Shown: positions 1 to 9,141, counted from the stretch's first letter. The stretch is 57,125 nt of DNA from Coriobacteriaceae bacterium AF45-21 (GCA_027682925.1 JAQCYU010000014.1:1-57125); one strand, 5' to 3'. Made by a program: numbers and translations. The notes: generated by a model not told the origin, from the letters alone.

Positions 1-35
1 GACGTTCTTAAACGACTAGTCATTCAAGAACGTCC
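1..35. repeat. Palindromic repeat, copy A (lacks its first base at the window edge)
   Basis: The arms GACGTTCTT and AAGAACGTC flank a central ACTAGT, giving an almost perfect 36-bp palindrome whose first G would lie just outside the window. A second copy lies at 56991-57026 in inverted orientation. Similarity continues past the palindrome (CCCCAGCGACTACC here, CCCCAACGACTGC read on the other strand there), so the repeated unit is longer than the palindrome. This is a REP-like or miniature mobile element; no transposase is nearby. Confidence 0.75.
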
Positions 36-82
36 CCAGCGACTACCCCAAATGTCAGAACCAAAGCAACGCCGCAGGCAGA

Positions 83-211
83 GGACGGACAGCGAGCGGG
101 CGCCAGAGCGAACAAATTGGCATGAAAAGAGGGCGGCATAGACCTTCTGGTCATGCCGCCCTCTTTGAATGACAAGTTGTCGCTCTGGTGCCCGCGCAGC
201 GTCGGCCGGTC
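83..211. repeat. Large composite inverted repeat around the liv operon terminator
   Basis: Positions 96-115 and 177-195 are inverted copies with one mismatch and one bulge (GCGGGCGCCAGAGCG against CGCTCTGGTGCCCGC). Weaker complementarity extends the arms to about 83 and 211. The operon terminator hairpin at 125-167 sits in the loop, so the whole stretch could fold into one long stem in RNA or a cruciform in DNA. Confidence 0.55.
125..167 (-). terminator. Intrinsic terminator of the liv operon
   Basis: AAAGAGGGCGGCAT (126-139) is matched perfectly by ATGCCGCCCTCTTT (153-166), and the stem continues through GACC/GGTC to a TTCT loop. Read on the minus strand the stem is followed by TTTTC. A smaller hairpin (210-232, CCGCCGTTC arms) lies between it and the livF stop codon. 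Confidence 0.85.
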
Positions 212-238
212 CGCCGTTCGGTAGAACGGCGGAACCTC

Positions 239-952
239 CTAGCCACCGAGATAGGCCTTGCGGACGTTATCGTCGTGCAGGAGCTCTTGGCCGGTGCCGG
301 TCATGGTGATCTTGCCGGTCTCGAGCACGTAGCCGCGTGTGGCGATCGAGAGCGCCATCTGCGCGTTCTGCTCGACCAGAAGCACCGTGGTGCCGGCCTT
401 GTGCAGGTCCTCGACAATCTGGAAGATCTGCTCAATCAGAATCGGCGCCAGACCCATGGAAGGTTCGTCGAGCATAAGCAGTTTGGGGTTACTCATAAGG
501 GCGCGGCCCATAACGAGCATCTGCTGCTCGCCACCCGAAAGGGTGCCGGCGACCTGGCGACGGCGCTCCTTCAGGCGCGGGAACTGCTCGTAGACGCGCT
601 CAAGGCCCGGAGCAACCGTGGACTTGGGCTGCGTGTAGGCGCCCATCTCCAGGTTCTCCTCGACCGTCATCTGCAAAAAGGCGCGACGGCCCTCGGGCAC
701 CTGGGCCAGGCCCTTACCAACCAGCTTATCGGCGGGCGTATGAGTAATGTCCTCGCCCATAAACTTGATGGAGCCGGTCTTGGAGCGCAGCAGGCCCGAG
801 ACGGTCTTGAGCGTTGTGGACTTGCCGGCACCGTTCGCACCGATCAGAGCCACGATCTCGCCCTCGTTGACGTTAAAGGAGATGTCCTTGATGGCGTGGA
901 TGGCACCGTACCAGACGTTGATGTTGTAGACGGAAAGCATCGGCTCTGCCAT
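239..952 (-). CDS. livF: Branched-chain amino acid ABC transporter ATP-binding protein LivF
   Basis: The 237-residue product is one of the two ATPases that power high-affinity uptake of leucine, isoleucine and valine. It shows Walker A GANGAGKST (residues 38-46), the ABC signature LSGGEQQ and Walker B LLMLDEPSMGL. The length is normal for LivF. It is the last gene of the operon livK-livH-livM-livG-livF on the minus strand; its ATG follows the restored livG stop codon directly. LivF and LivG dimerise on the cytoplasmic face under LivH/LivM. The strong hairpin at 125-167 ends the transcript. The true substrate could be another amino acid or small amide, because the family is broad. Confidence 0.95.
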   Translation of the reverse strand: MAEPMLSVYNINVWYGAIHAIKDISFNVNEGEIVALIGANGAGKSTTLKTVSGLLRSKTGSIKFMGEDITHTPADKLVGKGLAQVPEGRRAFLQMTVEENLEMGAYTQPKSTVAPGLERVYEQFPRLKERRRQVAGTLSGGEQQMLVMGRALMSNPKLLMLDEPSMGLAPILIEQIFQIVEDLHKAGTTVLLVEQNAQMALSIATRGYVLETGKITMTGTGQELLHDDNVRKAYLGG

Positions 953-1811
953 TTAGTTCTCCCCCTTATCCTGCTTGCCCAGATACGCCTCGATAACGGC
1001 GTCGTTGTTCTGGATTTCCTCGGCCGTGCCCTTGGCGATGACCTTACCAAAGTTGAGCACGCAGATGCCCTCACAGATGTTCATAACGAGCGACATGTCG
1101 TGCTCGATAAGCATGATGCGATGCCGAAGGTGTCACGATCTTGACGATGTTCTCCATGAGCTCGGCGGTCTCGGACGGGTTCATGCCGGCGGCAGGCTCG
1201 TCGAGCAGCAGCAGCTTGGGGTTGGTGGCAAGCGCACGGACGATCTCCAGACGACGCTGAGCGCCGTAAGGCAGCGAGCCGGCCTGCTCATTTGCCAGAT
1301 GCTCCATATCAAAGATGGACAGCAGCTCCATGGCGCGCTCGTGGGCGGCCTTCTCGTGCTTCCAATACGTCGGCAGGCGCAGCACGCCCTCAAAGCCGGA
1401 GTAACGCTCCTGGTTATGCAGGCCGACCTTAACGTTATCCTCCACCGTCATGGTGTTAAACAGGCGGATGTTTTGGAAGGTGCGGGCAATACCCATGCGG
1501 TTGACCTGGTAGACCGACTTGCCCGAGGTGTCCTCACCGTCGAGCAGGATGGTGCCGTGCGTGGGCTGGTACACCTTGGTGAGCAGGTTGAAGACCGTGG
1601 TCTTACCGGCACCATTGGGGCCGATCAGGCCGGCGATCTCGGTCTTGCCGATAGTCAGGCTAAAGTCGTCGACTGCCTTAAGGCCACCGAACTCAATGCC
1701 CAGGTGGATGCACTCGAGCGCCGGGCGCTGGCCCAGGTCGCGATCGGGAACGATGGCGCCAGAAGGATACGGGACCATCTTGCCCTTGTTGAACTCAAAT
1801 TTACTGGGCAT
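953..1811 (-). CDS. livG: Branched-chain amino acid ABC transporter ATP-binding protein LivG (frameshifted)
   Basis: LivG is the second ATPase of the liv transporter. Starting at the ATG at 1811 (preceded by AAGGAGGTGG and overlapping the livM stop), Walker [10 protein letters not shown] lies at residues 64-72, followed by the signature region [14 protein letters not shown] and Walker [14 protein letters not shown]. The reading frame breaks after ENIVKI. The missing C-terminus, [16 protein letters not shown] onward, is encoded in another frame down to a TAA at 953-955. Two single-base losses, near 1137 (CACGGATC expected) and near 1118 (GATGGCGAT expected), explain the break and restore a 286-residue protein. 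Both sit in GG pairs, which suggests sequence error. The uninterrupted part alone ends at 1071. Confidence 0.88.
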
Positions 1812-2878
1812 CGGCTGCCACCTCCTTCTTGGAAGCAAAACGGTCCTTGACGCGACCGAAGAACGCCTTGAGCTGCGGGTTGTTGGTAAAGATCATGACC
1901 AGGATCAGCACGATGGCGTAGATGAGCATGCGGTAGTCCGAGAACTGACGGAGCAGCTCAGGAAGCACCGTGAGCAACGCCGCCGCGATGACGGAGCCGC
2001 GCATGTTGCCCAGACCGCCCAGGACCACGAACACCAGGATGAGGATCGACGTGTTGAAGTCGAACTTGGTGGCGGAGAGCTGCGAGAAGTTACCGCCGAA
2101 GAGAGCTCCGGCAGCACCGGCGAGGGCAGCGGAAACCACGAAGGCGATCATGCGGTACTCGGTGACGGAGATGCCTACGGACTCGGCTGCAATCTTGTTA
2201 TCGCGCACGGCCATGATGGCACGGCCGGTACGGCTGCGCACCAGGTTGAGTACAATCACGAGCGCGACCATGACCAGGATGGCACCGGCGAGGAAGGTCG
2301 AGTACGTCGACACGCCCGAGGCACCCTGGCGCCTTGATGATGGCGGTGCCGTCCTCGAGCAGGTGCAGGTCGTCGATCGTGGAGTTGCCCGTGATGTTAA
2401 AGATCACATGCAGGCCGCGGGAGTCGACACCCACAATGAGGCAGGTGACGATCTCTTTGATGATCTCGCCAAAAGCCAGGGTCACGATGGCCAGATAGTC
2501 GCCGCTCAGGCGCAGGACCGGGATACCGATCAAGAAGCCCAAGATGGCAGCGGCGATAGCGCCGACCACAATGCTGATGACAAGACGTATTGGATCGGAG
2601 GGGACGGCGCTCTCGAGGGCAACCGCGGTAACGATGCCCGTATAGGCGCCGACGCTCATAAAGCCCGCGTGGCCCAGCGACAAGTCGCCCGCGATGCCGA
2701 CAACGAGGTTGAGCGAGATGGCCATAACGATGTAGGCCGTGATGGGAACCAACTGGCCGGCGATCATGCGCGGGATCATATGGTTGGACTGCATAAAGAA
2801 CACGATGGCGAATGCCACGATGCACATGGCGTACGTGACAAAGTCGTGACGCGTCTGCTTGTCTTTAAGGAACTTCAT
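1801..2878 (-). CDS. livM: Branched-chain amino acid ABC transporter permease LivM (frameshifted)
   Basis: LivM is a hydrophobic permease subunit with about ten membrane segments. The N-terminal part (2198-2887 frame) contains YIVMAISLNLVVGIAGDLSL and LGHAGFMSVGAY, typical of LivM. The C-terminal part (1801-2313 frame) contains LVRSRTGRAIMAVRDN, the usual cytoplasmic loop. The frame changes at the GGCGCC at 2328-2333, by two missing bases or one extra, restoring about 359 residues. The ATG at 2878 has the better ribosome-binding site; a GTG at 2887 directly follows the livH stop. It pairs with LivH to form the membrane channel. Confidence 0.88.
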
Positions 2879-2887
2879 AACGCTCAC

Positions 2888-3769
2888 CTACACCTTCTCG
2901 GGGACGTACTTGCCCAAGAGGCCGGCAGGCTTGACGAGCAGGACGATGATCAAAACACCAAAGACGATGGAGTTGGCAAGGCTCGTGGAAATGTAAGCCT
3001 GCGCCATCGCTTCGATGATGCCGATGAGAATGCCACCGACAAAGGCACCGGGGATGGAGCCGATGCCGCCGAAGACGGCGGCGTCGAAGGCCTTAATGCC
3101 AGGCATGGCGCCCGTGGTGGGCTGCAGGACCGGCGAGTAGGAGCACAGGAGCACGCCGGCGATGGCGGCAAGGGCGGAGCCGATGGCAAAGGTCATCGAA
3201 ATAGTGCGGTTGACGTTGATGCCCATGAGCTGAGCGGCGGACTTGTCCTCGGACACGGCGCGCATGGCCTTGCCCATCTTGGTCTTACCTGTAAAGAACA
3301 TCAGACCGGCCATGATAACCAGGCAGGCGACGATGGTGACGAGCGAAACGGCGCTTACGTTGAACTTGGCCAAGAACTCCGGCACCGGGAAGGTGACGAG
3401 CGAAGTGAAGTTCTTGGGCGTGGCGCCCCACAGGAGCTGCGCGGCGTTCTGCAGGAAGTAGGACACGCCGATGGCCGTGATCAGAACGGCCAGCGGGCCC
3501 GCCTGACGCAGCGGCTTGTATGCCAGACCCTCGATGAGAACACCGAGAACCGTGCAGACCACACAAGAGAGAACTACAGATGCCCAGCCCGGGAGGCCGA
3601 GATACGACGTGGCGCAGAACGAGACATAGGCACCGACCATGATGACGTCGCCGTGAGCGAAGTTGAGCATCTTGGCGATACCGTAGACCATGGTGTAGCC
3701 CAACGCGATGATGGCGTAGACGCTGCCCATGGACAGGCCGTTGACCAGGTATTGGATAAAGACCGTCAT
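2888..3769 (-). CDS. livH: Branched-chain amino acid ABC transporter permease LivH
   Basis: The 293-residue permease begins MTVFIQYLVNGLSMGSVYA. I chose the ATG at 3769 because AAAGGGGG lies nine bases upstream; the longer open frame to 3862 has no site. It has about eight membrane segments and the family loop MGKAMRAVSEDKSAAQLMGI. Such loops contact the ATPase. Downstream it runs straight into livM. The gap to livK holds a hairpin at 3841-3878 that may lower expression of the permease genes relative to the binding protein, a common arrangement in ABC operons. Confidence 0.95.
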   Translation of the reverse strand: MTVFIQYLVNGLSMGSVYAIIALGYTMVYGIAKMLNFAHGDVIMVGAYVSFCATSYLGLPGWASVVLSCVVCTVLGVLIEGLAYKPLRQAGPLAVLITAIGVSYFLQNAAQLLWGATPKNFTSLVTFPVPEFLAKFNVSAVSLVTIVACLVIMAGLMFFTGKTKMGKAMRAVSEDKSAAQLMGINVNRTISMTFAIGSALAAIAGVLLCSYSPVLQPTTGAMPGIKAFDAAVFGGIGSIPGAFVGGILIGIIEAMAQAYISTSLANSIVFGVLIIVLLVKPAGLLGKYVPEKV

Positions 3770-3840
3770 GTTCCACATCCCCCTTTCGAATAGGTTTCCA
3801 GTTGATGTATGAAACAGGGACGTTACATCGTCCCTAGATA

Positions 3841-3878
3841 CCAAGCAAGCAGGGAAGGCCAAAACCTCCCCTGCTTGG
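3841..3878 (-). terminator. Intercistronic hairpin between livK and livH
   Basis: CCAAGCA and GGGAAGG pair with CCTCCCC and TGCTTGG around a CCAAAA loop, with a few bulged bases. There is no clear U-tract in the direction of the operon, so it is more likely an attenuator or mRNA-stabilising hairpin than a full terminator. Confidence 0.5.
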
Positions 3879-3908
3879 GATCAAAACCGCTCTATGTAAG
3901 GCGGCCTA

Positions 3909-5096
3909 TTAGGCCTGTACGTACTTGCCGTCGGTAATGACGTACGCCGTCGGGTCCTTCTGGACCTGACCCTTGTCGTTCCAGGAGAGCTTGCCAGTCA
4001 GGCCGTCAACAGTAATCTTGAGCATAGCCTTAGGCAGCTTCTCGGCAACCTCGGTGGGGTCGGCGTCGACGCCCAGGCCGGCCTCCTTGAGAGCCTCGAC
4101 CACAGCATGCACGCCGTCGTAGGCGTCGGCGGCAAACTGGTCGGGGGTATCACCGTACTTATCCTTGTAAGCGTTGACGAAGTCGGCGTTCTTCTCGTCG
4201 TCGGCGGAGAACGGGGTCATAAGCAGCAGGCCCTCGGCAAGAGAGGTGTCGAAGCCCTCAACGCCCAGGATGCCGTCCATGCCGTCGCAGCCCATCATCT
4301 TGACGTCGTAGCCCATGTCCTTGGCGTTCTTGAGCAGGACGGACGCCGGCGTGTAGTAGATCGGCGCAAAGATCATGGTGGCGCCTGCCTGCTTGGCCTT
4401 GGTCAGCTGGTTGGTAAAGCTCGTGGCGGAGTCGTCCTTAAAGGTCTCCTCGTCGACAATCTCAAGCTTAGACTTAGCGGCCTGGGCCTTAAAGGAATCT
4501 GCGATGCCCGAAGAATAGGCATCGCCGGAGTTATAGAACAGCACGAACTTCTCGTTCGCATACTTCTCTGCCAGGAACTTGGCAGCGTTGACACCTTGGT
4601 TGGGGTCGGTAAAGCAAACCTGGAAGACGCAATCCTTGCCCTTGGTAACGTCCTCGGAGGACGCGGACGGGGTGATCATGAACGTCTCGGGGTCGTTGCC
4701 GCACTCGGCGGCAACGGCGACCGACGCACCCGTGGTGGTCGGACCGACGAGGGCCTGCATGCCCCAGTCGAGCAGGGTGTTGAAGGCGTTGACGGCCTTC
4801 TCGCCGTCAGCCTGGTCGTCCTCGGCCTTGCTGACAAGCGGCAGCTCCTTGGTCGAGAAATCCTTGCAGCCAAGCTCGACAGCCTGTGTAACGGACTTGC
4901 CGTAGGACGCGTTGGCGCCGGTCAGCGGGCCGATGGTGCCGATCTTAAACGAAGCGTCGCCCGACGCGGAACCGCTGTCGCCGCCGTTGGAGGAGCAGCC
5001 AGCTAGAATGGACATCGCCCCCAGACCTGCTGCGCTCGCGATAACGCTCCTGCGATTCATAACAGGGTTCAATGACTTACCGGTGAGGCTCGACAT
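3909..5096 (-). CDS. livK: Branched-chain amino acid ABC transporter substrate-binding lipoprotein
   Basis: The 395-residue protein is the extracellular receptor of the liv transporter. NRRSVIASAAGLGAMSILAGC carries a twin-arginine-like pair and a lipobox with lipidated Cys34; a Ser/Gly/Asp linker follows. FKIGTIGPLTGANASYGKSV opens the type I periplasmic-binding fold, with the usual GPTTTGASVAVA segment in the ligand cleft. The start is supported by GAGAGGAGA before the ATG. It is about two-thirds identical by eye to the receptor at 5368-6534, so the two arose by duplication. It heads the operon, behind an AT-rich promoter region. Confidence 0.93.
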   Translation of the reverse strand: MSSLTGKSLNPVMNRRSVIASAAGLGAMSILAGCSSNGGDSGSASGDASFKIGTIGPLTGANASYGKSVTQAVELGCKDFSTKELPLVSKAEDDQADGEKAVNAFNTLLDWGMQALVGPTTTGASVAVAAECGNDPETFMITPSASSEDVTKGKDCVFQVCFTDPNQGVNAAKFLAEKYANEKFVLFYNSGDAYSSGIADSFKAQAAKSKLEIVDEETFKDDSATSFTNQLTKAKQAGATMIFAPIYYTPASVLLKNAKDMGYDVKMMGCDGMDGILGVEGFDTSLAEGLLLMTPFSADDEKNADFVNAYKDKYGDTPDQFAADAYDGVHAVVEALKEAGLGVDADPTEVAEKLPKAMLKITVDGLTGKLSWNDKGQVQKDPTAYVITDGKYVQA

Positions 5097-5189
5097 GCGG
5101 CTCTCCTCTCAAATCTCGTCGGGTTTTGGTTGCCCGACAGGCCATCCTTCGCCGTGTTCGGCGTTCGCAAAATAGTAGACGCTTTAGTT

Positions 5190-5330
5190 AGGAAAAGTGG
5201 CGATTATTTCAACTTTTCTTTGGATTTGTTCATTTATCCATATTTCTGCGTATTTCTATTATTTTATGCAGTAATGCCACTTTATTGTGTAAAAGTAATG
5301 TTTCCATTCTGTTACAGGCGTCCCCGCCCT
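5190..5330 (-). promoter_or_regulatory. AT-rich promoter region upstream of livK
   Basis: This stretch is far richer in A and T than the rest of the window. Read on the minus strand it contains TTTACA and, further on, TGCATAAAAT, which resemble a -35 and an extended -10 but with a wider gap than ideal. A 68-residue open frame here is not coding. It probably carries the livK promoter and an operator for a nutrient-sensing regulator. Confidence 0.4.
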
Positions 5331-5367
5331 GAATAAAACAGCCTCACCGGTAGCGTTTTATGCGCAC

Positions 5368-6534
5368 TTAGGCGGCGATGTACTTGCCGTCCTGGATCAC
5401 ATAGGCCGTAGCGGGCTTTTCGACCTGGCCCTCGTCATTCCACGTCAGCTCGCCCGTCAGGCCCTCGATCTTGATCTTGCGCATGGCGCGGGCAAGGTCG
5501 TCGGCAATGTCGGCACCGTCAGCCGTAATGTCGATGCCCGCTTTATCGATAGCCTCGGCAATCGCATGGACGCAGTCATAGGCATCGGCGGCAAACTGAT
5601 TGGGCGTCTCGTCGTAGGCGTCCTTATAGGCCTTGACGAAGTCGGCGTTCTTCTCATCGTCAGCAGAGAACGGGGTCATGAGCAGCACGCCCTCGGCAAG
5701 AGAGGTATCGAAGCCCTCAACGGAGAGCAGGCCGTCCATGCCGTCGGTGCCCATAAGCGTCATGTCGTACCCCATGTCCTTGGCGTTCTTGAGCAGGACG
5801 GACGCCGGCGTGTAATAGATCGGAGCAAAAATAAGCGTGGCGCCGGCCTCCTTGGCCTTGGTGAGCTGGTTGGTAAAGCTCGTGGAAGAGTCGTCCTTAA
5901 AGGTCTCGGTATCGACGACATCGAGCTTGGATGCCTTGGCCTGCTCGGCAAAGGCGTCGGCAACGCCCGAGCTGTACGTATCGCCGGAGTTGTAGAACAG
6001 GGCGATCTTGGCGTCCGCGTACTTCTCGGCCAAGAACTTCGCGGCGCTGGCGCCCATGGTGGGGTCGGTGAAGCAAACCTGAAAGACCGTGGTCTTTCCC
6101 TTGGTGACATCGAGCGACGAGGCCGAAGGCGTGACCATGAGCATATCGTCGGCGATCTCGCCCGAGACGGCGACGGCGGCGCCGGTGGTAACGGGGCCGA
6201 CAAGCGCCTGCATGCCCCAGTCGCACAAGGTATTGAAGGCGTTGATGGCCTTCTCGCCGTCGGCGACGTCGTCCTCGGACTTAAGCGAGAGTTTGAGGTC
6301 CTTGGTCGAGAAATCCTCGGCGGCGAGCTTGGCACCCTTCTCGGCCGAAACGCCATAGGTTGCCGCGGCGCCGGTCAGAGGGCCGATAACACCGATCTTG
6401 AAGGTCTTGCCGTCATCGGCGGAGCCGCCGTCAGAGCCACTCGAAGAGCAGCCAGCGAGCGCGGCGGTGCTGCCGAGCGCCGCGGCTCCTGCCAAGAAAC
6501 TCCTACGGCTCAGTGCGTTGTTGATACTAAACAT
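5368..6534 (-). CDS. Second branched-chain amino acid ABC transporter substrate-binding lipoprotein
   Basis: The 388-residue product is a paralogue of the livK product. The ATG at 6534 follows AAAAGGGGG and gives SRRSFLAGAAALGSTAALAGC, a Tat-type signal (SRRSFL) with lipobox Cys29. The mature part starts FKIGVIGPLTGAAATYGVSA and keeps the binding-fold segments of LivK, including GPVTTGAAVAVSGE. No permease or ATPase follows it before livK, so it probably shares LivHMGF with the other receptor and widens the range of ligands. It has its own 5' region, so the two receptors may be regulated differently. Confidence 0.92.
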   Translation of the reverse strand: MFSINNALSRRSFLAGAAALGSTAALAGCSSSGSDGGSADDGKTFKIGVIGPLTGAAATYGVSAEKGAKLAAEDFSTKDLKLSLKSEDDVADGEKAINAFNTLCDWGMQALVGPVTTGAAVAVSGEIADDMLMVTPSASSLDVTKGKTTVFQVCFTDPTMGASAAKFLAEKYADAKIALFYNSGDTYSSGVADAFAEQAKASKLDVVDTETFKDDSSTSFTNQLTKAKEAGATLIFAPIYYTPASVLLKNAKDMGYDMTLMGTDGMDGLLSVEGFDTSLAEGVLLMTPFSADDEKNADFVKAYKDAYDETPNQFAADAYDCVHAIAEAIDKAGIDITADGADIADDLARAMRKIKIEGLTGELTWNDEGQVEKPATAYVIQDGKYIAA

Positions 6535-6784
6535 GGTGTCCCCCTTTTCGCTGGCCGCGGTGCGGCTGTTTTGCGGTACGGGGCAAACCTTATGGCGCAA
6601 ACGTTGACAGTTTGTTACGGAAGTTCATTTGTAGCGAGCATGTTTCCAATGTTTCCGCAGCGTTTCGGGGGTGCCGTTTTGTGCGACTCCTGTTGCCTGG
6701 CGAGCATGCGCCCTCGGTTCACGCTAGAATGCACTCAACCTTTAAGCGGTTAATCCATCCATAAGATGCACGAAGGAGCTATCT

Positions 6785-8128
6785 ATGAGCGAATCCCTGC
6801 GCACCGTGAACGTCGGTCTGATCGGTCTGGGGACCGTCGGCGGCGGCGTGGCCCGTCTGATCAAGAGCCACCACGATGAGTACCTGGCCGCCTACGGCAT
6901 CGACCTTAAGCTGACCCGCGCCTGCGCGCTTGCCTGGGAGCAGGCCGAGGCAGCCGGTATTGAGCGCGAGGCCTTTACGAGTGACTGGCACGATGTCGTC
7001 ACCGACCCCGCCGTCGACATCGTCGTCGAGCTGATCGGCGGCGAGCATCCCGCAACCGAGATCTTCACCACCGCCTTTGAGCACGGCAAGCATGTCGTCT
7101 CTGCCAACAAGGCTCTGCTGGGCCGTCACGTCGAGACGCTTGCCGAGAAGGCGCGCGCGTGTGGCGTGCAGATTAAGTGCGAGGCCAGCTGCGGCGGCGG
7201 CATCCCCATCGTGAGCACGCTTGAGCACGACCTGGTGGGCAACAAGATCCTGACCATCGCTGGCATTCTCAACGGCACCACCAACTACATCCTGTCGCGC
7301 ATGGACGCCGAGGGCGCCGATTACGCTGACGTGCTCGCCGACGCCCAGGCAAAGGGCTATGCCGAGGCCGACCCGTCCGCCGACGTCGACGGCTTCGACG
7401 CCGCCAGCAAGACGGCCATCCTCGCTTCCATCGGCTTTGGCACCCGCGTGACCACCGACGATGTCTACCAGCAGGGTATCCGTACCATCGGCGCCGAGGA
7501 CATTGCCCAGGCCCGCGAGCTCGGCTACACCATCAAGCTGCTGGGCATCGCACGCAACACCGACGCCGGCGTCGACGTCCGGGTGCATCCCACGCTGATC
7601 CCCGCCGACCACATGCTTGCCAAGGTCAACGGCGCCATGAACGCTGTCTACGTGGTGGGCGACGCCGTGGGCGAGACCATGTTCTACGGTGCCGGCGCAG
7701 GCTCCTTCCCCACCGCGAGCGCCGTCGTGGGCGATATCCTGTCGCTCTCCGAGCAGATCAGCCGCGGCGTGGCTCCGCTGCCCGAGATTGAGCCCTATGG
7801 CCACAACCTCGCCTTTAAGCCCATGGACGAGCTCCAGACCAAGTACTATGTGCGCCTGAAGGTCGCCGACCGCGTGGGCGCCCTGTCCGAGACGGTCGAC
7901 ATCTTTGCCAAGCACAACATCTCGATCTCGCTCATCAACCAGGTCGAGGACGGCAAGTCGGGCGTCAGCGATGCCTGCTCGGTCATCTTCCTGACGCACC
8001 GCGCACTCGAGAAGGACGTCCAGGCTGCCGCCGCCGAGCTTGCCAGCGTCGACTGCGTGGCCGAGGTCGCCAACGTCCTGCGCATCGAGGACGTCGAGGC
8101 CTGGACCGAAGGCGTCATGGCGAACTAG
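6785..8128 (+). CDS. hom: Homoserine dehydrogenase
   Basis: The 447-residue enzyme reduces aspartate semialdehyde to homoserine with NAD(P)H, feeding methionine and threonine synthesis. The dinucleotide-binding loop GLGTVGGG is at residues 14-21. ELIGGEHPA, SANKALLGRH and ILNGTTNYILSRM follow, all standard for the family, then DVDGFDAASKTAILAS in the catalytic domain. Residues from about 355 form an ACT domain (VRLKVADRVGALSETVDIFA), which usually binds threonine for feedback inhibition. GAAGGAGCT precedes the ATG. It is monocistronic, closed by the hairpin at 8160-8195. Confidence 0.97.
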   Translation: MSESLRTVNVGLIGLGTVGGGVARLIKSHHDEYLAAYGIDLKLTRACALAWEQAEAAGIEREAFTSDWHDVVTDPAVDIVVELIGGEHPATEIFTTAFEHGKHVVSANKALLGRHVETLAEKARACGVQIKCEASCGGGIPIVSTLEHDLVGNKILTIAGILNGTTNYILSRMDAEGADYADVLADAQAKGYAEADPSADVDGFDAASKTAILASIGFGTRVTTDDVYQQGIRTIGAEDIAQARELGYTIKLLGIARNTDAGVDVRVHPTLIPADHMLAKVNGAMNAVYVVGDAVGETMFYGAGAGSFPTASAVVGDILSLSEQISRGVAPLPEIEPYGHNLAFKPMDELQTKYYVRLKVADRVGALSETVDIFAKHNISISLINQVEDGKSGVSDACSVIFLTHRALEKDVQAAAAELASVDCVAEVANVLRIEDVEAWTEGVMAN

Positions 8129-8159
8129 TCCAGTCCTTGGCACACAACATAGCACCTGA

Positions 8160-8195
8160 GGGGCTCCCGTCCGTTTGGATGGGAGCCCCTTTGTT
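8160..8195 (+). terminator. Intrinsic terminator of hom
   Basis: GGGGCTCCC and GGGAGCCCC form a perfect nine-pair stem around an 11-base loop, followed by TTTGTTT. Confidence 0.9.
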
Positions 8196-8348
8196 TGAAA
8201 CCGCCCATTGCGTTCATCAAGCAAAAGTTTGAACAACTTGGCCATTCGCTGACAACCGAGGGTGCCGTTTACCGATATGCGAACGAAGTTGATTTTGCGC
8301 GCCGTTATGCTGTGCTGCGTATGTCCACCCCCGAAGAATGGAGGCACC

Positions 8349-9098
8349 ATGTTGCTCGAGGGTAAGAAAGCAATCATCACCGGAGGCACGCGCGGTATCG
8401 GCTATGCCATCGCCTGCCGTTTTATCGAGGAAGGCGCCGCCGTCACCGTCTTTGGTTCGCGTCAGGAAACCGCCGACGCGGCCGTTGAGAAGCTCGCCGC
8501 CGCCTATCCCGAGGCAAAGATCTGGGGGCGTTCGTGCAACCTCACCTCACTCGAGGCCGTAACCGAGGCCTTTACGCAGGCCGCAGCCGACATGGGCGGT
8601 CTCGACACGGTCGTCAACAATGCCGGTATCTCCCAGCGCTCGCCCCTTTTGGACTACACGGCCGAGGAGTTCGCCAAGGTCATGGACCTCAACGTCGTCG
8701 CCGTCTTTAATGGTCACCAGGCCGCTGCCAAGATCATGACCGAAGCCGGCCACGGTGGCACCATCACCACCACGAGCTCGATGGTCGCTAAGTACGGTCA
8801 GCCCTCCGGCGTTGGCTATCCCACGTCCAAGTTCGCCGTCAACGGCATGGTCCAGTCGCTCTCACGCGAGCTCGCCCCCGTGGGCATTCGCGTCAATGCC
8901 GTCGCCCCCGGCGTAACCAGGACCGACATGGTCGCCAACCTGCCCGAAGAAGTCATCAAGCCCATCATCGCTACCATTCCGCTCGGCCGCATGGGCGAGC
9001 CCGAGGATGTCGCCAACGCCTTTGTCTTCCTAGCGAGCGACATGGCCGCCTACGTTACGGGCGCTGTGCTCCCCGTCGACGGAGCTGCCCGCTCTTAA
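8349..9098 (+). CDS. Short-chain dehydrogenase/reductase, BaiA-like
   Basis: The 249-residue classical SDR starts at the ATG at 8349, after GGAGGCACC; the longer open frame to 8262 has no site. The cofactor loop GGTRGIG is near residue 13, NNAG near 90, and the catalytic set is Ser (TTTSSM), then YPTSK (Tyr and Lys). The C-terminus DGAARS is typical. Segments such as TGGTRGIGYA, DLNVVAVFNG and GVGYPTSKF, with VAPGVTRTDM later, resemble bile-acid 3-alpha-dehydrogenase BaiA and FabG alike. Gut Coriobacteriia often carry hydroxysteroid dehydrogenases, so a steroid substrate is possible, but no bai genes are nearby and FabG-type or sugar-alcohol roles remain open. Confidence 0.85.
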   Translation: MLLEGKKAIITGGTRGIGYAIACRFIEEGAAVTVFGSRQETADAAVEKLAAAYPEAKIWGRSCNLTSLEAVTEAFTQAAADMGGLDTVVNNAGISQRSPLLDYTAEEFAKVMDLNVVAVFNGHQAAAKIMTEAGHGGTITTTSSMVAKYGQPSGVGYPTSKFAVNGMVQSLSRELAPVGIRVNAVAPGVTRTDMVANLPEEVIKPIIATIPLGRMGEPEDVANAFVFLASDMAAYVTGAVLPVDGAARS

Positions 9099-9141
9099 GG
9101 GACCACAAGCCTCAGCTCCCAGCCTCAACATTGCTCAACTA

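Noticed and set aside
1970..3793. 607-residue plus-strand open frame opposite livM and livH
   Set aside because: Shadow of the liv permease genes with an unnaturally Asp/His/Gly-rich translation and no ribosome-binding site.
5130..5336. 68-residue open frame in the gap between the two liv receptors
   Set aside because: AT-rich, hydrophobic, no start site; the region is better explained as promoter.
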